From assembly GCF_030163795.1 (NCBI RefSeq), contig NZ_JASJOF010000006.1:1-64000 (forward strand): DNA of 64,000 nt. The letters run 5' to 3'. Made by a program: the position numbers and the translations under genes. Positions 45,944 to 54,809 of the stretch are shown one piece after another (the stretch's first letter is position 1; every line of letters begins with the position of its first letter). Below the pieces are notes generated by a model that was not told the DNA's origin, did not search any database, and saw only the letters and a program-made list of their open reading frames with translations. Source of the DNA: Roseicyclus marinus. GTDB taxonomy: Bacteria; Pseudomonadota; Alphaproteobacteria; Rhodobacterales; Rhodobacteraceae.

Positions 45944-46888
45944 ATGCCGATCAAGCTGCCCTCCACCCTGCCCGCCTTTTCCATCCTCCGCCGCGAGGGG
46001 GTGCAGGTCATGGGGCAACAGGCGGCTGACCGACAGGATATCCGCCCGCTTCGGATCGGGCTGCTGAACCTGATGCCCAAGAAGATCCAGACCGAGACGC
46101 AATTCGCCCGGTTGATCGGCGCCTCGCCCTTGCAAGTGGAATTGTCCCTGATCCGCATGACGGATCACGAGACCAAGAATACCGCCGCCGAGCATATGGA
46201 GGAGTTCTACCGCCCCTTCGCCGAGGTTGCGGCGACGGGTGAGAAGTTCGACGGTCTCATCATCACCGGCGCGCCGATCGAGCATTTGCCCTTCGAGGCC
46301 GTGACCTATTGGGACGAGCTGCAGCAGGTCTTCGACTGGACCCAAGGCCATGTCCATTCCACCTTCGGCGTGTGCTGGGGCGGCATGGCGATGATCAATC
46401 ATTTCTACGGCGTCGAGAAACACATGCTGCGCGCCAAGGCCTTCGGGTGTTTCAGGCACAAGGTGTGCGAACCGGCCTCCCCCTATTTGCGGGGTTTTTC
46501 GGATGATTTCATCATCCCCGTGAGCCGCTGGACCGAGATGAAACAGGCCGAGATCGACGCGGTGCCGCAGCTGGTGACACTTTTGGCCTCGGACGAGGTC
46601 GGCCCTTGCCTTGTCGAAGACCGGGCGCATCGCGCGCTCTATATTTTCAACCATTTCGAATATGACAGCGACACGTTGAAACAGGAATATGACCGCGACG
46701 TGTCCGCAGGCACCGCGATAAACGTGCCGGTGAATTACTACCCCAAGGATGATCCGGCGCGCGCGCCGCTGAACCGTTGGCGCAGCCACGCCCATCTGCT
46801 GTACGGAAACTGGGTGTCCGAGGTTTATCAGACGACACCGTTCGACATGGCAGAGATCGGGCAGCGCGTGACCGATTGGCGGACATGA
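45944..46888 (+). CDS. metA: Homoserine O-acyltransferase (methionine biosynthesis, MetA family)
   Basis: 314 residues. Triad elements: GVCWGGMAM with Cys144, the HxxxD-like region near 235 (HFEYDSDTL) with the catalytic histidine and glutamate. Core segments [26 protein letters not shown] and [19 protein letters not shown] are typical of MetA. It acylates homoserine with acetyl-CoA or succinyl-CoA; which one is set by a single residue I have not assigned with certainty. No riboswitch fits the 36-bp upstream gap. The next gene overlaps its stop by 4 nt. Confidence 0.96.
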   Translation: MPIKLPSTLPAFSILRREGVQVMGQQAADRQDIRPLRIGLLNLMPKKIQTETQFARLIGASPLQVELSLIRMTDHETKNTAAEHMEEFYRPFAEVAATGEKFDGLIITGAPIEHLPFEAVTYWDELQQVFDWTQGHVHSTFGVCWGGMAMINHFYGVEKHMLRAKAFGCFRHKVCEPASPYLRGFSDDFIIPVSRWTEMKQAEIDAVPQLVTLLASDEVGPCLVEDRAHRALYIFNHFEYDSDTLKQEYDRDVSAGTAINVPVNYYPKDDPARAPLNRWRSHAHLLYGNWVSEVYQTTPFDMAEIGQRVTDWRT

Positions 46889-47832
46889 AGATTTTTCTGA
46901 TCCTGCTTGGGCTTTTGGCGCTGTTCTGGGGCGTTACGCTGTGGAAGGCCGCTCGCCATGAGGCGCGCGCGCAGGTGACCCACCCGCCGCTTGGGCAATT
47001 CGTGACGATCGATGGCGTCAGACTGCATCTGCATCAGGTCGGCCAAGGGCCCGACATCGTGCTGATCCACGGCGCCAGCGGGAACATGCGCGATTTCACC
47101 ATGGACCTCGTGGGGCGTCTGTCCGACCGCTACAGGGTTACGGTTCTGGACCGCCCGGGCCTTGGTCATTCCGAGCGGCTGGACGGGGATGGGGCGACGA
47201 TCTTCGAGCAGGCCGATGTCCTGGTGCGGGCTGTGGCCCAATTGGGTGTCGAGCGCCCGCTGGTTCTGGGCCATTCCTACGGCGGCGCGGTTGCGCTTGC
47301 GTGGGCGACCCGGCATCCCGATGCGACGGCGGGCCTGATCCTGCTCGCCGCAGCCTCGAACCCTTGGGACACGCCGCTCTCGACCTATTACAAGGTCCTG
47401 TCGCATCCCTTGGGGCAGGCGCTTGCCGTTCCGATGTTGACGGCATGGGTGCCTGACAGGGTTGTGACCGACGCGATCGCCGAGGTCTTTGCCCCACAGC
47501 CAACGCCCGAGGGCTACGTGGATTATTTCGGTGCCGGGCTGACGCTGCAACGCCGCGCCTTGCGCGAGAATGCGCTGCAGCGCGCGAGCGTGCTGGAAGA
47601 AATCACCGCCATGGTTTCCGATTACACGGCGCTCGACCTGCCTGTCGAGATCTTGCACGGGGATGCCGATACGACTGTCTGGCTGCGCATCCATTCCGAG
47701 CCACTGTCCCGTCAGATCACGGGCGCGAATCTCGTTGTGATGGAGGGCGTCGGCCATTCCCCGCATCACGCCGAGCCGGAAATGGTGGTTGCGGCCATCG
47801 ACCGTGCCGCCGCGCGCGCCGGATTGAACTGA
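46885..47832 (+). CDS. Alpha/beta hydrolase
   Basis: 315 residues from the ATG at 46885 (ATGA overlap with metA). Begins with a membrane anchor ([20 protein letters not shown]). The hydrolase fold shows [10 protein letters not shown] (oxyanion hole), the nucleophile elbow LGHSYGG with Ser131, and late [12 protein letters not shown] (Asp) and GVGHSPHH (His). Resembles haloalkane-dehalogenase/BphD-like hydrolases, but no cap-specific residue settles the substrate. Probably co-transcribed with metA. Confidence 0.9.
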   Translation: MKIFLILLGLLALFWGVTLWKAARHEARAQVTHPPLGQFVTIDGVRLHLHQVGQGPDIVLIHGASGNMRDFTMDLVGRLSDRYRVTVLDRPGLGHSERLDGDGATIFEQADVLVRAVAQLGVERPLVLGHSYGGAVALAWATRHPDATAGLILLAAASNPWDTPLSTYYKVLSHPLGQALAVPMLTAWVPDRVVTDAIAEVFAPQPTPEGYVDYFGAGLTLQRRALRENALQRASVLEEITAMVSDYTALDLPVEILHGDADTTVWLRIHSEPLSRQITGANLVVMEGVGHSPHHAEPEMVVAAIDRAAARAGLN

Positions 47833-47889
47833 GCGGGCCAAGCCCCTAATGTCAAAGCGTATAACATTTTGCGCAAAGGCAGGTCGGGC

Positions 47890-48780
47890 ATGAGTGTTCC
47901 CTTCGTCGGCGACATCACCGCGTATTTCGAAAATCAGGCACCCCAGGACGTGCGCGCAGCCATCCGCGATGCGAAAAAGGACAGCGTGCTGAGCCCGTCC
48001 TACCCCTACCGGACGCGGATGGACAAAGGCGATTACGAAGATCAGTTGGAGGCGCTCCAGATCGAGTTGGTGAAATGGCACGCATGGGTGCGGGACACGG
48101 GCCAACGCGTTGCGGTCGTGTTCGAGGGGCGGGATGCGGCGGGAAAGGGCGGCTGCATCTCGCAGGTGGCGGCCAATCTAAACCCAAGGGTCGCGGGGAT
48201 CGTCGCGCTGCCCAAGCCCAGCGAGCGCGAGGCTACGCAATGGTATTTCCAGCGCTACATCGCCCAGCTGCCGGCAGGTGGGGAAATCCGGTTGTTTGAC
48301 CGGTCTTGGTACAATCGTGGCGTGGTGGAACATGTCTTCGGTTTCTGCACGCCCGAACAGCGCGAGACCTTCTTTCACCAATTGCCGGAATACGAACGGA
48401 TGATGGTTGGCGACGGGATAAGGTTGATCAAGATCTGGCTGAACGTGGGCCGCGCCGAGCAATTGCGCCGCTTTCTCGACCGTGAAGGCGATCCGCTCAA
48501 GCAATGGAAGCTGAGCTGGATCGACGTGCAGGGCCTTGGCAAGTGGGAGGATTATTCGACCGCGATCCGCGACACGCTGGAGCGCAGCCACAGCGCCCAT
48601 GCGCCTTGGACGGTGATCCGCTCCGATGACAAGCGTCGCGCGCGGCTGGCCGTGATCCGGACGATCCTGCAGGGCATGGACTATCCCGGCAAGGATGCGA
48701 GCGTAGTCGGCGCACCCGACCCGGCGATCTGCGGCGGACCCGAGATCTGGACCGATCACGCGCCGTCCGGCGCGGCCTGA
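47890..48780 (+). CDS. ppk2: Polyphosphate kinase 2 (PPK2 family)
   Basis: 296 residues from the ATG at 47890 ([13 protein letters not shown]; an in-frame ATG at 47869 adds 7 residues). Class I PPK2 features: Walker [12 protein letters not shown] (Lys86), lid-region FDRSWYNRG (Asp137), and the terminal [21 protein letters not shown]2 uses polyphosphate to phosphorylate nucleoside diphosphates (GDP to GTP in characterised enzymes) or mono-phosphates. Directly downstream of the metA operon, 57 bp after the hydrolase. Confidence 0.95.
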   Translation: MSVPFVGDITAYFENQAPQDVRAAIRDAKKDSVLSPSYPYRTRMDKGDYEDQLEALQIELVKWHAWVRDTGQRVAVVFEGRDAAGKGGCISQVAANLNPRVAGIVALPKPSEREATQWYFQRYIAQLPAGGEIRLFDRSWYNRGVVEHVFGFCTPEQRETFFHQLPEYERMMVGDGIRLIKIWLNVGRAEQLRRFLDREGDPLKQWKLSWIDVQGLGKWEDYSTAIRDTLERSHSAHAPWTVIRSDDKRRARLAVIRTILQGMDYPGKDASVVGAPDPAICGGPEIWTDHAPSGAA

Positions 48781-48784
48781 ACCC

Positions 48785-49402
48785 ATGGTCAAGCGCGGCT
48801 ATCATCACGGCAATCTCAAGCAGGCGTTGGTCGATGCCGCGTTGCGCCTGATCGAGGAATTGGGGCCGACTGGTTTTACCCTGTCGGAAGCCGCCAAGAC
48901 CGCCGGTGTGACGCCAGCCGCCGTTTACCGCCATTTCGAGGGGCGCGAGCAGTTGATCGCGGAATGCGCGCGGCAAGGCCACGAGATCTTTGCCGATCTG
49001 ATGGAGCACGCCTATGCGGAGGGGCAACCCTCGGCGCTGGCCGCTTTCGAGGCGACAGGGCGCGCCTATCTTGCCTTTGCGCGCAAGTTTCCCGGCCATT
49101 ACATGGCGATGTTCGAAAGCGGCACGGCGGTGAATGCAACCCCGGAACTTGCGGCGGCGGCGGGGCGGTCGCGCGCGGTTCTCGAACGGGCGGCCGAGGC
49201 GCTGTCGCAACACATCCCACCCGAAAAGCGGCCGCCGCCCGCGATGTTCTCGGCCCATATCTGGGCGATGAGCCACGGCGTGGTGGAATTGTTCGCGCGG
49301 GGGCGGCCCGGTGCGCAATCGCCCTTTTCGCCCGAGGATCTGCTGGAGGCCGGGATCGGCATCTACCTGCGCGGTTTGGGCTTGATCAGACCCGACAGCT
49401 AG
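48785..49402 (+). CDS. TetR-family transcriptional regulator
   Basis: 205 residues. TetR_N HTH near the start (LVDAALRLIEELGPTGFTLSEAAKTAGVTPAAVYRHFEGREQLIAE), then a helical ligand/dimer domain with the TetR_C_33-like look. It starts 4 nt after the ppk2 stop with a weak upstream GG-rich site, so it is co-transcribed. Target genes cannot be read from the sequence; ppk2 itself or the downstream convergent gene are candidates. Confidence 0.92.
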   Translation: MVKRGYHHGNLKQALVDAALRLIEELGPTGFTLSEAAKTAGVTPAAVYRHFEGREQLIAECARQGHEIFADLMEHAYAEGQPSALAAFEATGRAYLAFARKFPGHYMAMFESGTAVNATPELAAAAGRSRAVLERAAEALSQHIPPEKRPPPAMFSAHIWAMSHGVVELFARGRPGAQSPFSPEDLLEAGIGIYLRGLGLIRPDS

Positions 49403-49451
49403 GGGGCCCTGCCCCCGCCGCCTGCGGCGTCTCCCCCGGAGTATTTTTGCA
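49401..49451. repeat. Dispersed intergenic palindrome, copy 4
   Basis: GGGGGCCCTGCCCCC, GCCGC-CT-GCGGC, CTCCCCCGGAGTATTTTTGC, immediately after the TetR stop codon. Ends in TATTTTTGCAGCAAATA, itself an imperfect palindrome. Confidence 0.85.
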
Positions 49452-49463
49452 GCAAATACGGGG

Positions 49464-51044
49464 TCAGCGGCTTCGGAACAAGCCGCCGAGCACGCCCCGC
49501 ACGATCGCGCGGCCCGATTGGGTGCCGAGTTGTCTGGCGAAGCTTTTGGCGAAAGCCTCTCCCACGCTGTCGGAGCGGGAGGAGGAGGATCGGCTGCGGC
49601 TGGTGGTCTTGCTGGCAGTCGAGGTGCCAACGCGGCTGCCGCTGTAGCGGCGGGCGGTGTTGAATTCGCGGGGCTCGTCGGGGTCGACTGGGCGGTCCGG
49701 CTGGCGCTCGGCGGCTTCGGTGCGGGCGGCCTCCTCGGCTGCCTTGGCGGCGCGGGCTTGCAGGATTTCGAAGGCGCTTTCGCGGTCGACGAGCGTGTCG
49801 TATTTGCCCGCGACGGGCGACATGCCGATCAGTGCCGCGCGCGTGGCATCCGCGATCGGGCCGAGGTGCGAGGACGGGGGCCGTATGAGGGTGCGTTCGG
49901 CCACGCCCGGAACGCCCTTGCGTTCCAGCATCGAGGTCACCGCCTCGCCGGTCCCGACCTCGCGGATCGCATCCTCGATATCGAAGCGGGGGTTATCGCG
50001 GTAATTCTGAGCCGCCTGTTTCAATTCCTGCCGATCTTTGGCGGTATAGGCTCTGAGAGCGTGTTGAACCCGGTTGCCCAGCTGGCCGAGAATATCCTCG
50101 GGCACGTCCGCGGGGTTCTGCGTCACGAAATAGACACCCACGCCCTTGGACCGGATCAGGCGCGCGACCTGTTCGACCTTGTCGACCAAGGCCTTGGGCG
50201 CATCGTCGAACAACAGATGCGCCTCGTCGAAGAAGAAAACGAGCTTGGGCTTGTCCGGGTCGCCCACCTCGGGAAGTTCTTCGAACAATTCGGAGAGAAG
50301 CCACAAAAGGAAGGTCGCGTAGAGCCGGGGCGAGGCCATCAGCTTGTCGGCGGCAAGAATGTTGATGCGGCCAGCCCCGGTTTCATCGGTCAAAAAGAGA
50401 TCGGCCAGATCCAGCGCCGGTTCCCCGAACAGACGGTCACCGCCCTGCCCCTCCAGCACCAGAAGGCGCCGTTGGATCGCCCCGATGGAGGCGGGGGCGA
50501 TATTGCCGTAGCGCAGGCCCAGATCGGCCCGCGCCGCGCCCACGAAGGTCAAGAGAGCCTGAAGATCCTTGAGGTCCAGAAGCGCCATCCCCTCTTCGTC
50601 GGCGACACGGAAGGCGATGTTGAGCACGCCTTCCTGCGCCTCTGTCAGTTCCAGAAGACGCGACAGCAGGAGGGGCCCCATTTCGGTCACTGTGGTCCTG
50701 ACCGGATGACCCTTTTGGCCGTAGAGATCCCAGAAGGTGACGGGACAGGCAGCGTAGGCAAAATCGGTGAAACCGATGGTCTGTGCGCGCGACGTGAAGG
50801 CCTCGTGCAACTTGCCGGCGGCGCTGCCCGCTTGCGCAAGTCCGGCAAGATCGCCTTTCACATCAGACAGGAAAACCGGAACACCGCGGGCGGAGAAACT
50901 TTCGGCGAGGATCTGGAGCGTCACCGTCTTGCCGGTGCCGGTGGCACCCGCGATCAGACCATGGCGGTTGGCGTATTTCAGAAGGAGATGCTGCGCCGTG
51001 CCATAGCCTTCGCCGCCGCCACCGATGAAAATACCGTCTTCCAT
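49464..51044 (-). CDS. HerA-like ATPase, DUF853/YjgR family
   Basis: 526 residues. Walker A GATGTGKT (Lys39) close to the start and a Walker B region [15 protein letters not shown] near 270, with arginine-finger-like [12 protein letters not shown] later; this is the YjgR/DUF853 group of hexameric HerA/FtsK-type ATPases. The C-terminus (about 460-526) is a Ser/Arg-rich tail ([23 protein letters not shown]) that is probably disordered. Family role in bacteria is unclear. Convergent with the TetR gene. Confidence 0.92.
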   Translation of the reverse strand: MEDGIFIGGGGEGYGTAQHLLLKYANRHGLIAGATGTGKTVTLQILAESFSARGVPVFLSDVKGDLAGLAQAGSAAGKLHEAFTSRAQTIGFTDFAYAACPVTFWDLYGQKGHPVRTTVTEMGPLLLSRLLELTEAQEGVLNIAFRVADEEGMALLDLKDLQALLTFVGAARADLGLRYGNIAPASIGAIQRRLLVLEGQGGDRLFGEPALDLADLFLTDETGAGRINILAADKLMASPRLYATFLLWLLSELFEELPEVGDPDKPKLVFFFDEAHLLFDDAPKALVDKVEQVARLIRSKGVGVYFVTQNPADVPEDILGQLGNRVQHALRAYTAKDRQELKQAAQNYRDNPRFDIEDAIREVGTGEAVTSMLERKGVPGVAERTLIRPPSSHLGPIADATRAALIGMSPVAGKYDTLVDRESAFEILQARAAKAAEEAARTEAAERQPDRPVDPDEPREFNTARRYSGSRVGTSTASKTTSRSRSSSSRSDSVGEAFAKSFARQLGTQSGRAIVRGVLGGLFRSR

Positions 51045-51197
51045 ACCGCCCTCATTCCTAGATCATCACGCAGGTCACGCGGGCGAGAATACAAGGTTGG
51101 CCTTGCTGCGCCAGTGCCAAGCGATACGATCCGGGGACGCTTGTAAGGTGATAGCGGGCGCGCTGAAAAAAGGTCCGTCCCGGTCCCGATTGACCTG

Positions 51198-51226
51198 TTG
51201 ACGGATGCGACGGTCTGTCATAGCGT
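51198..51226 (+). promoter_or_regulatory. Sigma70-type promoter upstream of a short terminated transcript
   Basis: TTGACG at 51198-51203, a 17-bp spacer, and TAGCGT at 51221-51226. The -35 is near perfect; the -10 keeps only the first, second and last consensus bases. Confidence 0.45.
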
Positions 51227-51231
51227 CCGCT

Positions 51232-51307
51232 CAGAAAGTCGGCCAGTCCGACAGGGAGATACAAAAAAACACGCAAAGGGTCCGGTTTCTCGGGCCCTTT
51301 CGCTTTT
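51232..51307 (+). ncRNA. Candidate small RNA (~75 nt) or attenuated leader of ialB
   Basis: From a start near 51232 the RNA would carry a small hairpin (GTCGG/CCGAC, about 51238-51252), an A-rich linker (GATACAAAAAAACACG) and a terminator: AAAGGGTCCG / CGGGCCCTTT stem (51275-51284 and 51291-51300), loop GTTTCT, then CGCTTTT. No upstream plus-strand gene uses this terminator. The layout resembles the candidate at 29815-29890. Alternatively it is a regulated leader of ialB, whose start is 114 nt further on. Confidence 0.4.
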
Positions 51308-51421
51308 GTGGGGTACCCGTCGCGAGGCCTCGGGGTTCACGGGAAATTGGCCCTGACAGTGCCGCCATGGCATGGTAGCGACAGGGTCGAATATGGTGAC
51401 GAGGCGAAAGGAAGAAATCGC

Positions 51422-52078
51422 ATGTCGGTTCAGAAGTTTTCCCACGGGATCCGCATGGCAGGTCTGGCCGCGCTGACCGCGGCTTTGCCAATGGGCGCGT
51501 TTGCCCAGACCGAAACAGCCCCGGTCGAGGATGGGCTTCCCGTCGGTCAGGAAGTCAGCGAGGTCGGCCAGACCTATGTCGCGGAAACGCATGGCGATTG
51601 GGAATTGCGCTGCATCCGCGCCGAGGAAGGCCAGCCTGAACCTTGCCAGCTTTACCAGCTGCTGCTTGACGACAACGGTGGCGCGGTTGCCGAGTTCAAC
51701 ATTTTCGACCTGCCCGACGAAGGCCAGGTGGTTGCGGGTGCCACCATCGTCACGCCGCTCGACACGCTGCTGACACCGGGGCTGCGGCTGCGGGTGGATG
51801 ACGGCAACTGGGCCGAGTTTCCCTTTGCCTTTTGCCAGCCCATCGGTTGTTTCGCGCGGCTGGGTCTGACCGAGGTAAATCTCGACGCCTTCCGCTCGGG
51901 CGGGGATGCCTTTGTCGCGCTGGTGCCGCTGCCGGCCCCGGATCAGGTGGTGCAGCTTGGCGCATCGCTGCGCGGTTTCACCGCCGGTTTCGAGGCCCTC
52001 GAAGAACGCAATGGCGTGGCCATGGCGCTGTTCGAACAGTTGCGCGCTGCAGAAGGCGCGACCGCACCGGCGGATTGA
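51422..52078 (+). CDS. Invasion-associated locus B (IalB) family secreted protein
   Basis: 218 residues from the ATG at 51422, supported by GGAAGAAA upstream. Signal peptide (MAGLAALTAALPMGAFAQ). The mature domain reads ETHGDWELRCIRAEEGQPEPCQLYQLL...VTPLDTLLTPGLRLRVDDG...PFAFCQPIGCFARLGLT, the IalB pattern with four conserved cysteines that probably form two disulfides. IalB is a surface/periplasmic protein linked to erythrocyte invasion in Bartonella; in free-living alphaproteobacteria the role is unknown. Followed by a strong terminator. Confidence 0.93.
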   Translation: MSVQKFSHGIRMAGLAALTAALPMGAFAQTETAPVEDGLPVGQEVSEVGQTYVAETHGDWELRCIRAEEGQPEPCQLYQLLLDDNGGAVAEFNIFDLPDEGQVVAGATIVTPLDTLLTPGLRLRVDDGNWAEFPFAFCQPIGCFARLGLTEVNLDAFRSGGDAFVALVPLPAPDQVVQLGASLRGFTAGFEALEERNGVAMALFEQLRAAEGATAPAD

Positions 52079-52101
52079 TCCTATCTTCGGCGGATGGATA
52101 G

Positions 52102-52136
52102 CGCCCGTCCCGTCCGGGGCGGGCGTTATCATTTTT
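52102..52136 (+). terminator. Rho-independent terminator of ialB
   Basis: Stem of ten pairs CGCCCGTCCC / GGGGCGGGCG (one T-G pair) with loop GTCC, followed by TTATCATTTTT, 24 bp after the ialB stop. It also separates ialB from the convergent KAS gene. Confidence 0.8.
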
Positions 52137-52145
52137 GAGCATGTG

Positions 52146-53357
52146 TCAGGGTGCGCGACGCAACGCGATCACCGCATTGAAGCCGCCGAAGGCGAAAGCG
52201 TTGGACAGGCATGCCTCCACCTTGGCTTCGCGGGCAACATTGGGCACCACGTCAAGCGCGCATTCCGGATCTGCTTCCTCGTAGCCGATGGTGGGCGCGA
52301 TGATCCCGTCGCGCAGCGCCATGATGCAGGCCAGAAGCTCGACCGCGCCCGTGCCGCCGATCAGATGCCCGTGCATGGATTTCGTGGAGGAAATCATCAG
52401 ATCGTCGGCGTGATGGCCGAAGGCGTCGGCGACGGCGGCGCATTCCACCTTGTCATTGGCGGCCGTGCCGGTGCCGTGGGCGTTGATGTAGCACACGTCC
52501 GAGGGGTTCAGACGCGCATCTTTCAACGCGCCCGAAATGGTGCGTGCGGCGCCTTGTTTCGACGGCATGACGATATCGGCGGCATCCGAGGTCATGGCGA
52601 AACCCACCACCTCGGCAAGGATCTCGGCGCCACGTTTCCGGGCGTGTTCGTATTCCTCAAAGACGAACACGGCGGCCCCCTCCCCCTGCACCATGCCGTT
52701 GCGGTTGGCGCTGAAGGGGCGGCAGGCGTCCTTGGACATGACGCGCAGCCCTTCCCAGGCCTTGACGCCACCGAAGGACAGCATCGCCTCGGACCCGCCG
52801 GTTACCATCACATCGGCCAGCCCGCCACGGATGAGCTGGAAGGCAAGACCCATCGCGTGATTGGACGAGGCGCAGGCCGTCGCCACCGAAAAGGACGGCC
52901 CCTTGAGGTTCCATTCCATGGAGACATGGCTGGCGGCGGCATTGTTCATAAGCTTGGGCACGACGAAGGGGTGGACGCGGTTCTTTCCCTCTTCGTAGAC
53001 CGTGCGGTAATTTTCATCCCAGGTGTTCACGCCGCCGCCCGCCGTGCCCAGCACGACGCCCGACCGCGTGGCCAATTCGCCCGCGAAGGTCAGGCCGCAG
53101 CCATCGAGTGCCTGATGGGCGGCGATCAGGGTGAATTGCGTGAACCGATCATAAAGCGCGATCTGCTGGCGGTTGAAGAGCGCCTCGGGGTCGTAGCCCT
53201 TGACCTGGCCCCCGATGCGGACGCTGAGACGGTCCAGATCGCGCAGTTCCAGTTCGGCGATGCCGCAACGCCCCTCGCGCATCGCTTCGAGTGTTTTGGG
53301 CACGTCATGCCCCAGCGCGTTGATCGTGCCCTGCCCGGTGATGACGACGCGGCGCAT
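52146..53357 (-). CDS. Beta-ketoacyl-ACP synthase (FabF/NodE-like) paired with a dedicated ACP
   Basis: 403 residues. Thiolase fold with the Cys-His-His triad: Cys162 in VATACASSNHAM, His294 in NAHGTGTAAND, His331 in KSMHGHLIGGTGA. The start MRRVVITGQGTINALG and the final NAFAFGGFNAVIALRR are as in FabF. The bulk of residues between differ from the housekeeping FabF (for example VPKLMNNAAASHVSMEWNLKGPS), and the gene is not in a fab cluster but downstream of a short ACP gene and lpxD, so it is likely a specialised elongation enzyme. Seven nt separate it from the ACP stop. Confidence 0.93.
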   Translation of the reverse strand: MRRVVITGQGTINALGHDVPKTLEAMREGRCGIAELELRDLDRLSVRIGGQVKGYDPEALFNRQQIALYDRFTQFTLIAAHQALDGCGLTFAGELATRSGVVLGTAGGGVNTWDENYRTVYEEGKNRVHPFVVPKLMNNAAASHVSMEWNLKGPSFSVATACASSNHAMGLAFQLIRGGLADVMVTGGSEAMLSFGGVKAWEGLRVMSKDACRPFSANRNGMVQGEGAAVFVFEEYEHARKRGAEILAEVVGFAMTSDAADIVMPSKQGAARTISGALKDARLNPSDVCYINAHGTGTAANDKVECAAVADAFGHHADDLMISSTKSMHGHLIGGTGAVELLACIMALRDGIIAPTIGYEEADPECALDVVPNVAREAKVEACLSNAFAFGGFNAVIALRRAP

Positions 53358-53364
53358 GTCGGGG

Positions 53365-53634
53365 TCAGCCGCCCTTTTGCTCGGCCACGAGGCCTTCGAC
53401 GGCAGCGATGATGGCCGCGACCGAGGAAATGTCGAAATCGCTCTGGTCGGGTTCGTTGGCGTTGAACGGGACTTGTATGTCGAAGGCTTCCTCGATTGCG
53501 AAGATCGACTCTACCAGGCCGAGGCTGTCGATGCCGAGATCGGCAAGGCTTGCCTCGGGGTCGATGTCGCCGGGTTCCAGCACCGCCTGTTCGGCGATGA
53601 TCGCGATCACCTTGTCACGGATCGTGTCAGACAT
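53365..53634 (-). CDS. Specialised acyl carrier protein
   Basis: 89 residues from the ATG at 53634. The phosphopantetheine site is Ser37 in LGIDSLGLVESIFAIEEAF. Compared with AcpP the segment after the site (IFAIEEAFDIQVPFNANE...) and the longer C-terminus (ISSVAAIIAAVEGLVAEQKGG) resemble accessory ACPs such as AcpXL-type proteins that serve lipid A acylation. Acidic overall, as expected. It sits between lpxD and the KAS gene on the same strand, with 32 and 7 bp gaps. Confidence 0.92.
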   Translation of the reverse strand: MSDTIRDKVIAIIAEQAVLEPGDIDPEASLADLGIDSLGLVESIFAIEEAFDIQVPFNANEPDQSDFDISSVAAIIAAVEGLVAEQKGG

Positions 53635-53666
53635 TCCCCAACCCTCGTTCCCGGTTTGCTCGTCAC

Positions 53667-54764
53667 TTAAGGTGTCTTGTCGGACTTGAAAACGGCTTTC
53701 TGCAAGGCTGCGACGGTCTGGGCAAGCCGCGGCAGACGGCGGAGGGATTTGTACATCTCGACCTGCATTTCCATGCGAACGGCCGGATAGCCCAGAAGCG
53801 CGCGACCTGCGGGAACTGTGGACAGGATGATGGTCGATGCGCCCGTCACCACGTCCGACCCGATCTCGAGATTGTCGGCGACGCCGGTCTGCCCACCCAG
53901 AACGACGCGGTCCCCGATCGTGACGGAACCCGCGATGCCAACCTGTCCGCAAAGCAGGCAATCGCGCCCGATCCGGCAATTGTGGCCGACATGGACCATG
54001 TTATCGAGCTTCGTACCATCGCCGATTGTGGTGTCGGCAACCGTGCCCCGGTCGATTGTGGCATTCGCACCGATCTCGACGTCATCGCCGATCCGGACAG
54101 AGCCGAGGGAATGGATGCGGGTCCAGCCTTGGGGGGGCACGGCGCCATCGGATTTTCCCAGCGAGGCGCGCGTGGCTTCCACCTGGCTTGTTTCAGGCGT
54201 GACGAAGCTGAACCCGTCGCCGCCGATCACGCAGCCGGGTTGAAGGATCGCGCGATGGCCGATCACGACACGGGCGCCGACCCTTGCGCCTTGCAAGATC
54301 AAGACATCGTCCCCGATCTCGGCCCCTTCCGCTATGGAGACATGGCTTGCGATACGGGCCCGCTCTCCGATCTTCACGCCCGGGCCGATCACGACGAAGG
54401 GTGCAATCGCGGCCCCTGCCCCGATCCGTGCGGACGGGTCGATCACGGCACTCGGGTGGATGCCTTCCGTGATGATGGGGCCGGGATCGAGGGTGCGGGT
54501 GACATGTGCCATCGCCACCCGTGGACGAGGCGCGACAATTGCCGCTTGCAAGCCAAGCGCGCGCCAATCCATGCCCGCCCCGATCACCGCGGCGCGTGCG
54601 GATCCTTGCGCGAGACCGGCAGCGTATTTCGCGCTCATCGCCATGGCCAGATCGTCCGGACCAGCCCGGCCGGGTTCGGCGACACCCGTCACGACAATAG
54701 AAACGTCGCCCAAAGCCTCTGCCCCGAGCGACGCCGCGATCTGTTGGATGGTGTAGCCCGTCAT
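53667..54764 (-). CDS. lpxD: UDP-3-O-acylglucosamine N-acyltransferase (lipid A synthesis)
   Basis: 365 residues, typical length. N-terminal uridine-binding domain (about 1-100), then a left-handed beta-helix of hexapeptide repeats (for example [25 protein letters not shown]), with the catalytic His in [11 protein letters not shown] near 247, and a C-terminal helix. It transfers a 3-hydroxyacyl chain from ACP to the glucosamine of the lipid A precursor. The usual lpxD neighbours (skp/fabZ/lpxA) are absent; instead an ACP and a KAS gene follow at once. Confidence 0.96.
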   Translation of the reverse strand: MTGYTIQQIAASLGAEALGDVSIVVTGVAEPGRAGPDDLAMAMSAKYAAGLAQGSARAAVIGAGMDWRALGLQAAIVAPRPRVAMAHVTRTLDPGPIITEGIHPSAVIDPSARIGAGAAIAPFVVIGPGVKIGERARIASHVSIAEGAEIGDDVLILQGARVGARVVIGHRAILQPGCVIGGDGFSFVTPETSQVEATRASLGKSDGAVPPQGWTRIHSLGSVRIGDDVEIGANATIDRGTVADTTIGDGTKLDNMVHVGHNCRIGRDCLLCGQVGIAGSVTIGDRVVLGGQTGVADNLEIGSDVVTGASTIILSTVPAGRALLGYPAVRMEMQVEMYKSLRRLPRLAQTVAALQKAVFKSDKTP

Positions 54765-54809
54765 GCTTGCCCGCCTGCGCCTTCCGGCCTGCTGCCGCGG
54801 GACCAGCGT

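Larger units (their letters stand above)
51045..51421 (+). other. 377-bp intergenic region with orphan promoter and terminator
   Basis: Lies between the divergent DUF853 and ialB genes. Contains the candidate promoter at 51198-51226 and terminator hairpin at 51275-51307 listed separately. GGAAGAAA at about 51411 is the ialB ribosome binding site. No coding sequence seen. Confidence 0.6.
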
